This document shows positions 22,154-31,083 of a stretch of 39,731 bases of DNA, piece by piece. The DNA is taken from assembly GCA_020847765.1 (NCBI GenBank), contig JADLBJ010000192.1, positions 1 through 39,731 of the forward strand, read 5' to 3'. The stretch's first letter is position 1. Each line of letters opens with the position of its first letter. The translations under genes and the position numbers were made by a program. The DNA is from Dehalococcoidia bacterium (lineage in GTDB: Bacteria > Chloroflexota > Dehalococcoidia > Tepidiformales > Tepidiformaceae). The notes beneath the pieces were generated by a model. It worked only from the letters and a program-made list of their open reading frames with translations, searched no databases and was not told the origin of the DNA.

Positions 22154-23338
22154 TTGCGCGAAGTCGTGATTGTCGACGCTGTGCGAACGCCCCTCGGGCG
22201 GCGTGGCGGCGCCCTCAGCAAAGAGCACCCGGTCGAGACGTCGGCCCTTCTCCTCAAGGCCCTCGTCGAGCGCAACCACTTCGATCCCGAGGTTGTCGAC
22301 GACGCGATCTTCGGCTGCGTGGGCGAAGTCGGCGCGCAATCGACGAATCTCGCCCGGAACGTGGTGCTGACGGCCGGCTGGCCCTACACCATCCCGGGCG
22401 TGACGTTGGACCGCCAGTGCTCGTCGAGCCAGCAGGCGGTGCATTTCGCAGCCAACCAGATCGCAAGCGCCGCCCACGACGTGGTGGTCGCGGGCGGCAC
22501 CGAATGGATGTCGCAGATCCCGCTCGGCTCCAACGTGATAAAGGAGCTGGGGTACCCGTTCACGAAGACGATGCGCCAGCTGTACGACCTGAAGTCGCAG
22601 GGGGTGTCGGCCGAACGGATCGCCGAACGGTGGGGCGTGACACGGGAAGAGGCGGACGAATTCGCCGCCGACAGCCAGCAGAAAGCGGCTGTCGCCCAGA
22701 AGGAAGGCCGCTTCCGGCGCGAGATTGTGCCGGTGCCGGGCAAGAAGAAGGGCAAGGACGCGGACGGCAACGAGACCTGGGAAGACGCGATAATCGACTC
22801 CGACGAAGGTATCCGCCCGGGCACGACGCCGGAGACGCTCGCCGCGCTCAAGCCCTCGTTCAAGGAGAATGGCGTCCACCACGCGGGTAACTCGAGCCAG
22901 ATCACCGACGGCGCCTCGGCGGTCCTCCTTACCCACCCGGAGATGGCGGCGCGCATGGGCTGGCGGCCGCGCGCGCGCATCCTCTCTCAGGCGGTGGTCG
23001 GGTCCGACCCGGAGCTGATGCTGACCGGGCCAATCACGGCGACACCGCTCGCCCTCCAGCGCGCCGGCCTCAGCCTCCAGGACATGGACCTCGTTGAGAT
23101 TAACGAGGCGTTCGCCAGCGTTGTCCTCGCCTGGAAGCGCGAGATGAACGCGGACATGAGCAAGGTGAACGTGAACGGCGGCGCGATCGCGCTGGGTCAC
23201 CCGACCGGTTGCACCGGCGCCCGCCTCTTTGGCACCATCCTCAACGAGCTCGAACGGACCGGCGGGCGCTACGGGCTGATCACCATGTGCGTGGGCGGCG
23301 GCATCGGCACGGCTACGGTCGTCGAGCGCGTCGCCTAG
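22154..23338 (+). CDS. Acetyl-CoA acetyltransferase / 3-ketoacyl-CoA thiolase
   Basis: A 394-residue thiolase. The nucleophile is C89 in LDRQCSSSQQAVHFA, with H349 in LGHPTGCTGARL and C379 in ITMCVGGGIGTA. NEAFAS is present before the C-terminal domain. It either condenses two acetyl-CoA or cleaves 3-ketoacyl-CoA in beta-oxidation; sequence alone does not decide. The start is a TTG at 22154 with GGAAGGA 9 nt upstream and a TACACT box at 22112-22117 preceded by TGG. It ends 66 nt before the convergent DUF1906-like gene, with a hairpin between them. Confidence 0.94.
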   Translation: MREVVIVDAVRTPLGRRGGALSKEHPVETSALLLKALVERNHFDPEVVDDAIFGCVGEVGAQSTNLARNVVLTAGWPYTIPGVTLDRQCSSSQQAVHFAANQIASAAHDVVVAGGTEWMSQIPLGSNVIKELGYPFTKTMRQLYDLKSQGVSAERIAERWGVTREEADEFAADSQQKAAVAQKEGRFRREIVPVPGKKKGKDADGNETWEDAIIDSDEGIRPGTTPETLAALKPSFKENGVHHAGNSSQITDGASAVLLTHPEMAARMGWRPRARILSQAVVGSDPELMLTGPITATPLALQRAGLSLQDMDLVEINEAFASVVLAWKREMNADMSKVNVNGGAIALGHPTGCTGARLFGTILNELERTGGRYGLITMCVGGGIGTATVVERVA

Positions 23339-23342
23339 CCCA

Positions 23343-23376
23343 GCAGCAGTGGGTCGCGGGTGCGGCCCACTGCTGC
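23343..23376. terminator. Hairpin between convergent thiolase and GH25-like genes
   Basis: Perfect 11-bp stem GCAGCAGTGGG/CCCACTGCTGC (23343-23353 with 23366-23376), 12-nt loop, no T-tract. Probable bidirectional terminator of the T-less kind seen in high-GC genomes. Confidence 0.6.
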
Positions 23377-23404
23377 CTGCTCACAGTGCGCATGAGATTC
23401 ACCG

Positions 23405-24199
23405 CTAGGGACAGCGGTAGTTCGTGTCGAACTGCTCGACGTACTGGACGAGGACGACGCGGCCGCCGCCGAAGGCGTAGGCGGGGCTGCAGCGCGCCTT
23501 CGCTTCGGCCAGGCTTTCGGCGCCGGCCGTCCAGACGGGCAGCCCCGGGGCGTAGCGGCCGGCGATGACGGCCCACTGGTAGGGAGTCGAATAGACGCCG
23601 ACGTTCGCGCCTTTGCGCTGCAAGTAGTCGACGGCGCCCTGGATGACCTGCGCATTGGCTCGCAGGTCGGCGGACCAGGTGTTCATCGTCTCGACGTCCA
23701 GCCACCATTCGGACGTGACGGCGCCCTGCGAGCGGGCGTAGCTCATGGCAAAGGCAGCGGCGTTATAGCCGTAGTTGTAGGCCGTGCAGGCGGAGTCGCC
23801 CGTGCGGCAGCGTCCGCCGGGGCCGAGCAGGCTACTGTAGGTGGCCTTCGGCGGGGAGTTGAGGTTCAGGTAGACGCCCGGCGTGGCGCCGCCGCTCGCG
23901 GCCCAGCGGAATTGACTGCGCAGGCAGGGGTTGCGTGTGTTCGCCTTGCCGTGGTTGACGCCAACGACGCCGAAGGCGAGTGGGCCAGCCGGGTAAGGCG
24001 AGCCGCACTGCGGCCAGGAGATGTCAAAGCCGACCGCGCCAGCCGGCGGCAGGGCGACGGCGACTGGCTTCGGACTGAGGTCGGCACCTTCCGGTTCTTC
24101 GGCGTGGGCCAGTTCCACTCCGGCCAGCCAGGCAAAAGCCAATCCGGCCAGGAAGGCCATCAGAAATCGCTGCCCGCGCGTGCGTGCAATCGCCGCCAT
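23405..24199 (-). CDS. Secreted GH25-like/DUF1906-like TIM-barrel protein
   Basis: A 264-residue exported protein with a signal peptide (RFLMAFLAGLAFAWLAGVELAHA, cleavage probably after AHA near residue 33). The mature part begins GAVGFDISWPQCGSPYPAG and has VVGVNHGKANTRNPCLRSQ, EWWLDVETMNTW and QYVEQFDTNYRC. These resemble the bacterial glycoside-hydrolase-like domain related to GH25/Rv2525c. D in FDISW and E in DVETMN are candidate catalytic acids, and four or more cysteines may form disulfides. The substrate, perhaps peptidoglycan or surface glycan, is not shown. The ATG at 24199 has GGAGGGG upstream; the frame open to a GTG at 24211 includes the SD itself. Confidence 0.75.
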   Translation of the reverse strand: MAAIARTRGQRFLMAFLAGLAFAWLAGVELAHAEEPEGADLSPKPVAVALPPAGAVGFDISWPQCGSPYPAGPLAFGVVGVNHGKANTRNPCLRSQFRWAASGGATPGVYLNLNSPPKATYSSLLGPGGRCRTGDSACTAYNYGYNAAAFAMSYARSQGAVTSEWWLDVETMNTWSADLRANAQVIQGAVDYLQRKGANVGVYSTPYQWAVIAGRYAPGLPVWTAGAESLAEAKARCSPAYAFGGGRVVLVQYVEQFDTNYRCP

Positions 24200-24356
24200 G
24201 CTCCCCTCCACCCCGCCACCCGCGGGCTCTCGAGAAGGATGGGGGCTGCCGCGGACCCGCGCAAAACGAAAGGAAAGAGGTCGTAATCACCCGTGCCGGA
24301 TACCTTGCAGAGTCATCGCAAACATGACGCCGGCATGCCCCGCTGCCGGGGGACTT

Positions 24357-24386
24357 TTGCCCCTCTGCCGGAGAGGCGCATACACT
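24357..24386 (+). promoter_or_regulatory. Promoter of pepA
   Basis: TTGCCC (24357-24362), 18-nt spacer, TACACT (24381-24386). Predicted leader of about 32 nt with GAGGAG 8 nt before the ATG. Confidence 0.5.
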
Positions 24387-24424
24387 CGTGCCGGTTGCCG
24401 TGACGGCGCCGAGGAGCAGGAGAG

Positions 24425-25945
24425 ATGGACGTTCGGGTTGAGCAAGGCGACATAACACAGGCCGAGGCGGACGCCCTTGTCGTCAACCTGTTCGAAGGCG
24501 TGACCTCCCCGGGCGGGGGCACGGGTGCGGTCGACGCCGCTCTCGAGGGCGCGATCTCCCGCCTCATCGCCCTCGGCGACATCCGCGGGAAGGCGGGCGA
24601 GCTGACCGTCGTCCACACCTTCGGCAAGATCCCGGCGCCGCGAGTCCTCGTCGCCGGCCTCGGGAAGCGCGAGGAGTTCGACCTCGACGTCGTTCGAAAC
24701 CTCGCCGCAAACGCCATCCGGGCGTTGCGCAAGCCCGGTGTCAAGCGCGTCGTCACGATCGCACACGGCGCGGGCGTCGCCGGCCTGGACCCGGAGGGCT
24801 GCGCGCAGGCGGTAGCGGAGGGCTCCGTTCTCGGCGCGTACCGCTTCTCGCGGCATAAGGGCGCCGGCTCGCGTGACGACGACACCAACGGCGCGTTCCC
24901 CGCGCTGCTCACGATCGTCGAACGCGACGCCGCTGCCGTGGAGGGGATGACAGCGGCGGCACGGCGGGGCGTCATCCTGGCGGACGCGGCGAACGTCGCC
25001 CGCGACATGGCGAACGAGCCCGCGAACCACCTGACACCGGCCGAGCTCGCCGCCCGCGCGACGGCGCTGGCCACGGCGGCCGGCCTGGACGTGGAGGTTC
25101 TCGAGCGCGAGGCAATGGAGCGAAAGGGCATGGGCTCGCTCCTCAGCGTCGCCCGCGGCAGCGCACAGCCGCCCAAGCTCATCCGCGTCTCCTACCATGG
25201 ACGCGGCGGCGACGGCTACGACCTCGCACTGGTGGGGAAGGGCATTACCTTCGACACCGGCGGCATCAGCATCAAGCCGGCCGCGAACATGGAGGCGATG
25301 AAGGCCGACATGACGGGCGCCGCCTCGGTCGTTGCGGCCATGCAGGCAATCGCCGCGCTCAGACCGCGTGTCGACGTCGTCGCACTCGCCCCTTGCACGG
25401 AGAACATGCCCGGCGGCAACGCCAGCAAGCCCGGCGACGTCGTGACCGCGATGGACGGGCGCACGATCGAGATCATCAACACGGACGCCGAGGGGCGACT
25501 CGTGCTCGCCGACGCGCTCTGCTATGCGCGCGAGCTCGGCGCCCGTGCGATCGTCGACGTGGCAACCCTCACGGGCGCCGTCTCGATCGCCCTGGGCGAC
25601 GTCTGCTACGCCGTCCTCAGCAACGACGAAGGCCTCGCCGCGAAGGTCCAGGCGGCGGCCGCGGCGGCGGGCGAGAAGACCTGGCGCCTGCCCACCTGGA
25701 AGGAGTACTCCGAGCTGGTCAAGAGCGACGTGGCGGATCTGCGCAACGTCGCGGCACCGAATCGCGGTGCCGGTACGATTGTGGGCGCCAAGTTCCTCGA
25801 GCCGTTCGTCGCTGGCACGCCCTGGGTGCATCTCGACATCGCCGGCGTCGACATGTCGGACAAGGACAAGGGCTGGGTCACGAAGGGCGCGACCGGGTAC
25901 AGCGTACGCGCCCTCGTCAACCTGGCACTCGCGATGGCCTCCTGA
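24425..25945 (+). CDS. pepA: Leucyl aminopeptidase, M17 family
   Basis: A 506-residue cytosolic dinuclear-zinc aminopeptidase removing N-terminal residues from peptides. The metal and catalytic residues lie in two signatures: K272 and D277 in GKGITFDTGGISIKP, and D354, E356 and R358 in NTDAEGRL. The N-terminal macro-like domain spans about 1-165. The mature enzyme is a hexamer in the family. Some PepA proteins also bind DNA in site-specific recombination and regulation; nothing here shows that. GAGGAG and AGGAG precede the ATG. It is divergent from the secreted GH25-like gene. Confidence 0.96.
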   Translation: MDVRVEQGDITQAEADALVVNLFEGVTSPGGGTGAVDAALEGAISRLIALGDIRGKAGELTVVHTFGKIPAPRVLVAGLGKREEFDLDVVRNLAANAIRALRKPGVKRVVTIAHGAGVAGLDPEGCAQAVAEGSVLGAYRFSRHKGAGSRDDDTNGAFPALLTIVERDAAAVEGMTAAARRGVILADAANVARDMANEPANHLTPAELAARATALATAAGLDVEVLEREAMERKGMGSLLSVARGSAQPPKLIRVSYHGRGGDGYDLALVGKGITFDTGGISIKPAANMEAMKADMTGAASVVAAMQAIAALRPRVDVVALAPCTENMPGGNASKPGDVVTAMDGRTIEIINTDAEGRLVLADALCYARELGARAIVDVATLTGAVSIALGDVCYAVLSNDEGLAAKVQAAAAAAGEKTWRLPTWKEYSELVKSDVADLRNVAAPNRGAGTIVGAKFLEPFVAGTPWVHLDIAGVDMSDKDKGWVTKGATGYSVRALVNLALAMAS

Positions 25946-26022
25946 GGAAAGGCCTGCCTCGCTCTTGCGACACTGCCGGTGGACGGCGGTGCGATTGAGG
26001 AGACCGTCGGCTCCGGCGTCTG

Positions 26023-26028
26023 TAGGCT
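26023..26028 (+). promoter_or_regulatory. -10 box TAGGCT for leaderless alpha-mannosidase
   Basis: TAGGCT ends 6 nt before the ATG at 26035. No SD. Confidence 0.4.
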
Positions 26029-26034
26029 TCGGGC

Positions 26035-28800
26035 ATGCGCACTGTGTATGTAGTGCCCCACTGCCATTGGGACCGCGAGTGGTACCAGCCGCAGGAGCTC
26101 TTCCGCTGGCGCCTGGTGAGGATGATCGACGAGCTCCTCGACCACATGGAGCGCTGCCCGGACTTCCGCTGCTTCAACCTCGACGGCCAGTCCATCGTCG
26201 TCGCCGACTACCTGGCGCTGCGCCCGGAGAACGAGGGCCGGCTGCGCGCGCTCGTCGCCTCCGGGCGCGTAACGATTGGGCCCTGGTGGGTCCAGCCCGA
26301 CGAGTTCCTGCCCAGCGCCGAGTCGCACATCCGCAATCTGCAACGGGGCGTCCGCTATGCCGAACGGTTGAGCGACTGCGCGCGCGTGGGCCACTGTGCC
26401 GACCAGTTCGGGCACGTCGCCCAGCTACCCCAGATCATGCGCCAGTTCGGCCTGACGAGCGCCTGTCTCTGGCGGGGCGTGCCCGACAGCATTCCCGGCT
26501 GGAGCTTCTGGTGGGAGTCGCCGGACGGTAGCCGCCTGCCGGTGCTCTACCTGCGCAACAGCTACTCGAACGGCTGGCGGCTGCCGGAGGACGTCGACGG
26601 ACTGCTGGCGCGTGCGGGCCGGGAAGAGCGCGATCGACGCGACAACGAGCCCGTGCTGCTCATGAACGGCACGGACCATTCGCGCATGGAGAAGCACGTC
26701 CCCGCGGCCCTGGCCCAGGCTGCCGGCCGGGGTTACGACTTCTGCCTGGCCACGCTTGCGGAGTACGAGGCGGCCATGGTCGAAGCCGGGTTCGACGCGA
26801 CCGTGCACCGCGGCGAGCTGCGCTCCCCCGACCGCTCGAACATCCTCGCTGGCGTGCTTTCGGCGCGCCTGAACCTGAAGCAGCGCGATTTCGCGGTGTC
26901 CTCTTTGCTCGAGCGCTGTGCCGAGCCGCTCGAGCTGCTCGCCTTTCTTCACGGCGGGAGCGATCGACGGGCAGCGCTGCGCCGCGCCTGGGACCTGCTC
27001 CTCGAAAACGCGCCCCACGATTCGATTTGCGGCTGCAGTGTGGACCAGGTCCATCGCGAGATGTTGCCGCGCTACGATCGGGCCGAGCAGCTCGCCGGGC
27101 AGGTCGCGCGCGAAGCCGTCGCCGAGATGGCCCCGCGCTTCGCCCTCCCACCCGAAGGCGGCCTGCTCATCTTCAGGCCGATCGCCGGGGCGCCGGTGCC
27201 TGTTGCGTGTCACGTCCCGGCCAGATGGTCGGCCACGCAGGTGCAGCTGCCGTCCGGCGACCGGGTGCCATGCGCGCTCGGGCCCGCTGCAGAGGACGAG
27301 ACGCTCTCCGACGAGGACCTCTCCCCGGCTGAGATCCTCGCGCGCGTGGAGTTCGTCCGCGAGGGGCTGTACGACGGCCGCCGCGTCCAGGCCATTCGCT
27401 GGCAGTTGCGACACCGGCGCCTCGGCGTTGACATCGTGGTGGGTGACGGGATCGCCAGCTTCGACGACGGGCCGGCCCGCGAGGCCCTCCGCGCAGTCGT
27501 ATGCGACGGACTGGCCGACGCCGCCCGCCTGCGCGTCATCCTCGAGGGGACGCGCACCCTCCGCCTGAGCTTGCCTGCAGCCGATAGCGTCGGGCTCGTG
27601 CTGGTGCGCCCCGATTCGGGGGAGGTGGAGACTGTGCGGTCCGACATTGCCGCCGACAAGGATCGGATCGGCAACCGCTTCTTCGAGGTACGCTTCCGCC
27701 GGGGCCGGCTCCAGGTCCACGACTGGCAGAACGGGATCGACGTCGAAAACGCCAACGTCTTCGTGGACGAGGGCGACCGCGGCGACGAGTACAACGCCGA
27801 CATCCTCCCCGACGCCGTGCTGGAACCCGCCTCGGCGGAGCTGCTCGAGGTCTCCGGGGACGGGGTCTCGGCCACGCTCCGCTACCTCACCCTGCTCGAC
27901 GTTCCGCAGGGCCTGCGTCGCGACCGTAAAGCCCGTCGCCGTCGACGCGACCTTCTCCCCATCGTGACGGAGGTGACACTCTGGTCGGGCGTACCCCGAG
28001 TGGACTTCCGGGTGGTGGTCGAGAACACAGTGCAGGACCATCGCCTGCGCGTTCTCTTCCCGCTTCCATTCGCTGCCGCCTCCGTCTGGACCGAGAACCA
28101 GTTCCACGTCGCCGAGCGCTCTATCACACCACCACCCTGGAACGGTGTCAGCATGGAGCAGCCGCCGGTGACTTTTCCGCAGAAGACCTTCGCCGCCTGC
28201 GAGGCTGAGGAGATCGGTCTGGCCGTGCTGAATCGTGGCCTGCCAGAGGGGGAGGTGGTTCGCGACACGGGAGGCAGACAGGCGCTCGCGCTCACCCTGT
28301 TGCGCTGCGTCGGCTGGCTCTCACGTACGGATCTCACGTCGCGGCGCGGGGGTGCGGGCCCGGCAATGGCCACGCCGGAGGCTCAACTTCCGGGGCCGCA
28401 TATCTTCGACTACGCACTGACAACCTATCGCGGCGGCTGGCAGGCGGCCGGCGTCCTTCCGCTCGCCCATGCCTTCGCCCACCCTTCGCTCGCCTTCCCG
28501 GCTTCGAGCGCTGGCGGCGACGAGGTGGCACTGCCGCTTGTCCGCGTCACGCCGCCGACCGCCATGACTTCCGCACTGCATCGCTCCGATGTTGACGGGG
28601 CGCCTCTGATCCGCGTCTGGAACGCATCGGAGGAGGCGACCGAGGCGATCGTCCAGGTGCTTGCTGCGGGCGAGGGGGCCGGCCTCGTCGATCTGCTCGA
28701 CCGTCATGCCGGCAATGTCGACGACGCGACAACGGAGGGCTGGCGCTTCCCCCTTCGCCCATGGGAGATCGCGACCGTTCGCTTCGGCCGTCGCGGCTGA
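26035..28800 (+). CDS. Alpha-mannosidase, GH38 family
   Basis: A 921-residue retaining alpha-mannosidase without a signal peptide, so probably cytoplasmic. The zinc-binding opening VVPHCHWDREWY gives H11 and D13. The nucleophile is D123 in HCADQFGHVAQLPQIM. The middle domain includes RAWDLLLENAPHDSICGCSVDQVH, with the second zinc-site histidine, and beta-sandwich domains follow (DVENANVFVDEGDRGDEYN). Length suits the bacterial GH38 class that trims mannosylated glycans or mannosylglycerate. The neighbours do not reveal the substrate. It lies 89 nt after pepA and has its own TAGGCT box. Confidence 0.94.
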   Translation: MRTVYVVPHCHWDREWYQPQELFRWRLVRMIDELLDHMERCPDFRCFNLDGQSIVVADYLALRPENEGRLRALVASGRVTIGPWWVQPDEFLPSAESHIRNLQRGVRYAERLSDCARVGHCADQFGHVAQLPQIMRQFGLTSACLWRGVPDSIPGWSFWWESPDGSRLPVLYLRNSYSNGWRLPEDVDGLLARAGREERDRRDNEPVLLMNGTDHSRMEKHVPAALAQAAGRGYDFCLATLAEYEAAMVEAGFDATVHRGELRSPDRSNILAGVLSARLNLKQRDFAVSSLLERCAEPLELLAFLHGGSDRRAALRRAWDLLLENAPHDSICGCSVDQVHREMLPRYDRAEQLAGQVAREAVAEMAPRFALPPEGGLLIFRPIAGAPVPVACHVPARWSATQVQLPSGDRVPCALGPAAEDETLSDEDLSPAEILARVEFVREGLYDGRRVQAIRWQLRHRRLGVDIVVGDGIASFDDGPAREALRAVVCDGLADAARLRVILEGTRTLRLSLPAADSVGLVLVRPDSGEVETVRSDIAADKDRIGNRFFEVRFRRGRLQVHDWQNGIDVENANVFVDEGDRGDEYNADILPDAVLEPASAELLEVSGDGVSATLRYLTLLDVPQGLRRDRKARRRRRDLLPIVTEVTLWSGVPRVDFRVVVENTVQDHRLRVLFPLPFAAASVWTENQFHVAERSITPPPWNGVSMEQPPVTFPQKTFAACEAEEIGLAVLNRGLPEGEVVRDTGGRQALALTLLRCVGWLSRTDLTSRRGGAGPAMATPEAQLPGPHIFDYALTTYRGGWQAAGVLPLAHAFAHPSLAFPASSAGGDEVALPLVRVTPPTAMTSALHRSDVDGAPLIRVWNASEEATEAIVQVLAAGEGAGLVDLLDRHAGNVDDATTEGWRFPLRPWEIATVRFGRRG

Positions 28801-28886
28801 ACGCCGTTGCGGGCGCCCCTCGCGACTGGACAAGTCGGCGCTGAGCGGGTTCAATGGTCGTTCGCGGGGTGCGAAGAGGTGTGATG

Positions 28887-29747
28887 ATGCACCCTGCATC
28901 CCCGCGTGGCGTGTTCGCCGCCAGCCTTCCCCCTTCCGCTTCTCGTGTCGCCCTGCCGGCCGCACCGGCGCTGGTGGCAATGCTCGCCTGGCTGCTCCTC
29001 GCACGTGCGGCTACAGCCGAGACCCGGGTTGTCCAGCCCGGCGACACCCTCTCCGCCATCGCCGACGAGTATGGCGTGACGGTCGAAGCGCTCACCGAAG
29101 AGAACGGGATAACGAACCCCGACCTCGTGGTGGCGGGCTCGACCCTTCGCATCCCGGAACCTGCCGGCGAGGCGGAGGGCCCGGCCGCGACCTACACGGT
29201 GCAGGCGGGCGACACCCTCGGCCAGATAGCGCTCCGTTTCGGCGCCTCCGTCGCGGGACTTGCCGAGGTCAACGGGCTCGCCAATCCCGACCTGATCGTC
29301 CCGGGACAGATCCTGGCCGTGCCCGGCGGCCCGGCCACGGCGCGTTCCCTGCATCCTGAGGTCGCGCCCCTTCTCGACCAGGCGGCCGACGAGTTCAGCC
29401 TGCCACGGAGCTTCATATCGGCGCTCGCGTGGCAGGAGAGCGGCTGGCAGCAGGCGATGATCAGCCACGCGGGCGCCGTCGGCATCATGCAGATCCTGCC
29501 GGAGACCGCCGAGTGGGCGATCGGCTCCCTCGTCGACGGGCCGCTCGCCTGGCAGGAAGACGCGCTGGCCAACTGCCGGCTCGGCGCTGCCCTGCTGCGG
29601 CACTACCTCGTCCTCTCCAGCGGCGACAAGTCGATCGCCATCGCCGCCTACTACCAGGGGTGGAACGCGGTCGTTAACGTCGGCTTCTACGAGGAGACGA
29701 AGGCCTACGTCGCCAACGTGCTCGCACTCGAGAAGTACTTCGAATAG
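28887..29747 (+). CDS. LysM-containing lytic transglycosylase
   Basis: A 286-residue exported murein enzyme. It has an N-terminal signal peptide (ALVAMLAWLLLARAATAE) and two LysM repeats separated by a short linker (VVQPGDTLSAIADEYGVTVE and YTVQAGDTLGQIALRFGASV). An SLT-type goose-lysozyme-like domain follows, with the catalytic E in AWQESGWQQAMIS and the GIMQILPETAEW motif. The usual AYNAGPG motif reads AYYQGWNAV. It would bind and cleave peptidoglycan, releasing anhydromuropeptides. AGAGGT lies 6 nt before the ATG at 28887; an ATG one codon upstream is equally possible. It converges on the acyl-CoA dehydrogenase gene. Confidence 0.93.
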   Translation: MHPASPRGVFAASLPPSASRVALPAAPALVAMLAWLLLARAATAETRVVQPGDTLSAIADEYGVTVEALTEENGITNPDLVVAGSTLRIPEPAGEAEGPAATYTVQAGDTLGQIALRFGASVAGLAEVNGLANPDLIVPGQILAVPGGPATARSLHPEVAPLLDQAADEFSLPRSFISALAWQESGWQQAMISHAGAVGIMQILPETAEWAIGSLVDGPLAWQEDALANCRLGAALLRHYLVLSSGDKSIAIAAYYQGWNAVVNVGFYEETKAYVANVLALEKYFE

Positions 29748-29799
29748 CGGCCGCGCGGCCACCCGCCAGCCGACCGAGGCCGGCGAGGATGACCCGGTG

Positions 29800-30969
29800 T
29801 CAGTCGCGCGGCAGGCCGAGGCCGCGGGTGGCGATGATGTTCCGCTGAATCTCGCTCGAGCCGCTGTAAATCGTCGGCGAGACGTTCGAGAGGTGGCCCT
29901 TTTCGAGCACGCCGTCGAAGGGCGCGCACTTCGAGCCGGGTTCGAGGCCGCCGGCGGGACCGAGCAGGTTTACACCGAAGTTCGTGATCTTCTGGGCGAG
30001 CTCCGTCGCGAACACCTTGATGACGGACGCCTCGTAGTTCGCTATCTTGCCCGCCTCCTGCATCCAGGCCGTGCGGTAGCTGAGCAGCCGGCCCGTTTCG
30101 TTGGCGACCCAGAGGTCAGCCAGCCGGTGGCGAAGGACGTCAAGGTAGGCTCCGTTTGGCTGCTCCTCGCGCAAAGATCGGGCCAGCGTCTCGAGCGTGC
30201 GCTGGTTCGCCGCGATCGAGGCGACGTTCGAGCGCTCGAAGTCGAGCAGCGTCATCGCGACGTACCAGCCGTTGTTCTCCTCGCCCACGCGGTTGACCGC
30301 GGGCACACGCACGTCTTCGAAGAAGACCTCGTTGAATTCGTGGTAGCCCGCCATGTTGACGATCGGGCGGACGGTGATGCCCGGCGAGTCCATGTCGACG
30401 AGCAGGAAGGAGATGCCCCTGTGCTTCGGGGCCTCCGCGTCGGTGCGCGCGAGGAGGAAGCACCAGTCGGCGTGGTGCGCGCCGGTGGTCCATATCTTCT
30501 GGCCACTCACGACATAGTCGTCGCCGTCGCGCACTGCCCGCGTCTGGAGCGCGGCAAGGTCGCTGCCAGCGCCCGGCTCGCTGTAGCCCTGACACCAGAC
30601 CACCTCGCCGCCCGTGATGCGCGGGAGGTGCTCGCGTTTCTGCTCCGGCGAGCCGTGCACAATGCGCGGCGGGCCGATCATGCCGACGTTGAACACGCGG
30701 CCGCCGTCGGGGGCGCCGGCGTAGGCCAGCTCCTCGGCGAAGATCATCTGTTCGAGATGACTCCAGCCCAGCCCGCCGTACTGCCTGGGCCAGGCAGGCG
30801 CGATCCATTGCCTCTCGGCCAGCTTCTGGTTGAAGGCCATCTGCGCCGGCCAGTCCTCCTGGCTCGTCGGTCGCGGAGGACCGTGGCCGGCGGCGGGCAG
30901 GTTCGCGCGCAGGAAGTCGCGTACCTCCTGCCGGAGCGCTTCATGCTCGGCCGTGAACTGGAATTCCAT
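29800..30969 (-). CDS. Acyl-CoA dehydrogenase, lacking the usual YEG glutamate
   Basis: A 389-residue FAD-dependent dehydrogenase for alpha,beta-desaturation of an acyl-CoA. Family signatures include CQGYSEPGAGSDLAALQTRA, QKIWTTGAHHADWCF and the C-terminal SSEIQRNIIATRGLGLP. The position that usually carries the catalytic Glu (YEGTSEIQR) reads IYSGSSEIQR, as in some FadE subunits that work as heteromers or place the base elsewhere. The start ATG at 30969 has AAGGAC 7 nt upstream; the longer frame runs into the pseudogene. An 18-bp palindrome on its -10 box at 31009-31026 suggests TetR-type repression. Confidence 0.93.
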   Translation of the reverse strand: MEFQFTAEHEALRQEVRDFLRANLPAAGHGPPRPTSQEDWPAQMAFNQKLAERQWIAPAWPRQYGGLGWSHLEQMIFAEELAYAGAPDGGRVFNVGMIGPPRIVHGSPEQKREHLPRITGGEVVWCQGYSEPGAGSDLAALQTRAVRDGDDYVVSGQKIWTTGAHHADWCFLLARTDAEAPKHRGISFLLVDMDSPGITVRPIVNMAGYHEFNEVFFEDVRVPAVNRVGEENNGWYVAMTLLDFERSNVASIAANQRTLETLARSLREEQPNGAYLDVLRHRLADLWVANETGRLLSYRTAWMQEAGKIANYEASVIKVFATELAQKITNFGVNLLGPAGGLEPGSKCAPFDGVLEKGHLSNVSPTIYSGSSEIQRNIIATRGLGLPRD

Positions 30970-31007
30970 CGCAGGTCCTTTCGCGCGCGGGCGGCTCGGT
31001 CTCGGCC

Positions 31008-31026
31008 ATTCTACCGCACGGTAGAA
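31008..31026 (-). promoter_or_regulatory. TetR-type operator over the -10 box of the acyl-CoA dehydrogenase
   Basis: TTCTACCG-CA-CGGTAGAA (31009-31026) is a perfect 8-bp inverted repeat with a 2-nt centre. On the minus strand its end forms the -10 box TAGAAT (31013-31008). The CTACCGnnCGGTAG form resembles operators of TetR-family acyl-CoA regulators. The regulator gene is not visible in the window. Confidence 0.6.
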
Positions 31027-31083
31027 GCCCCGGCCCCAGGGAAACGGGACGCGTCGGAGCGGACCGGGCGACCCGCTTTCGGG

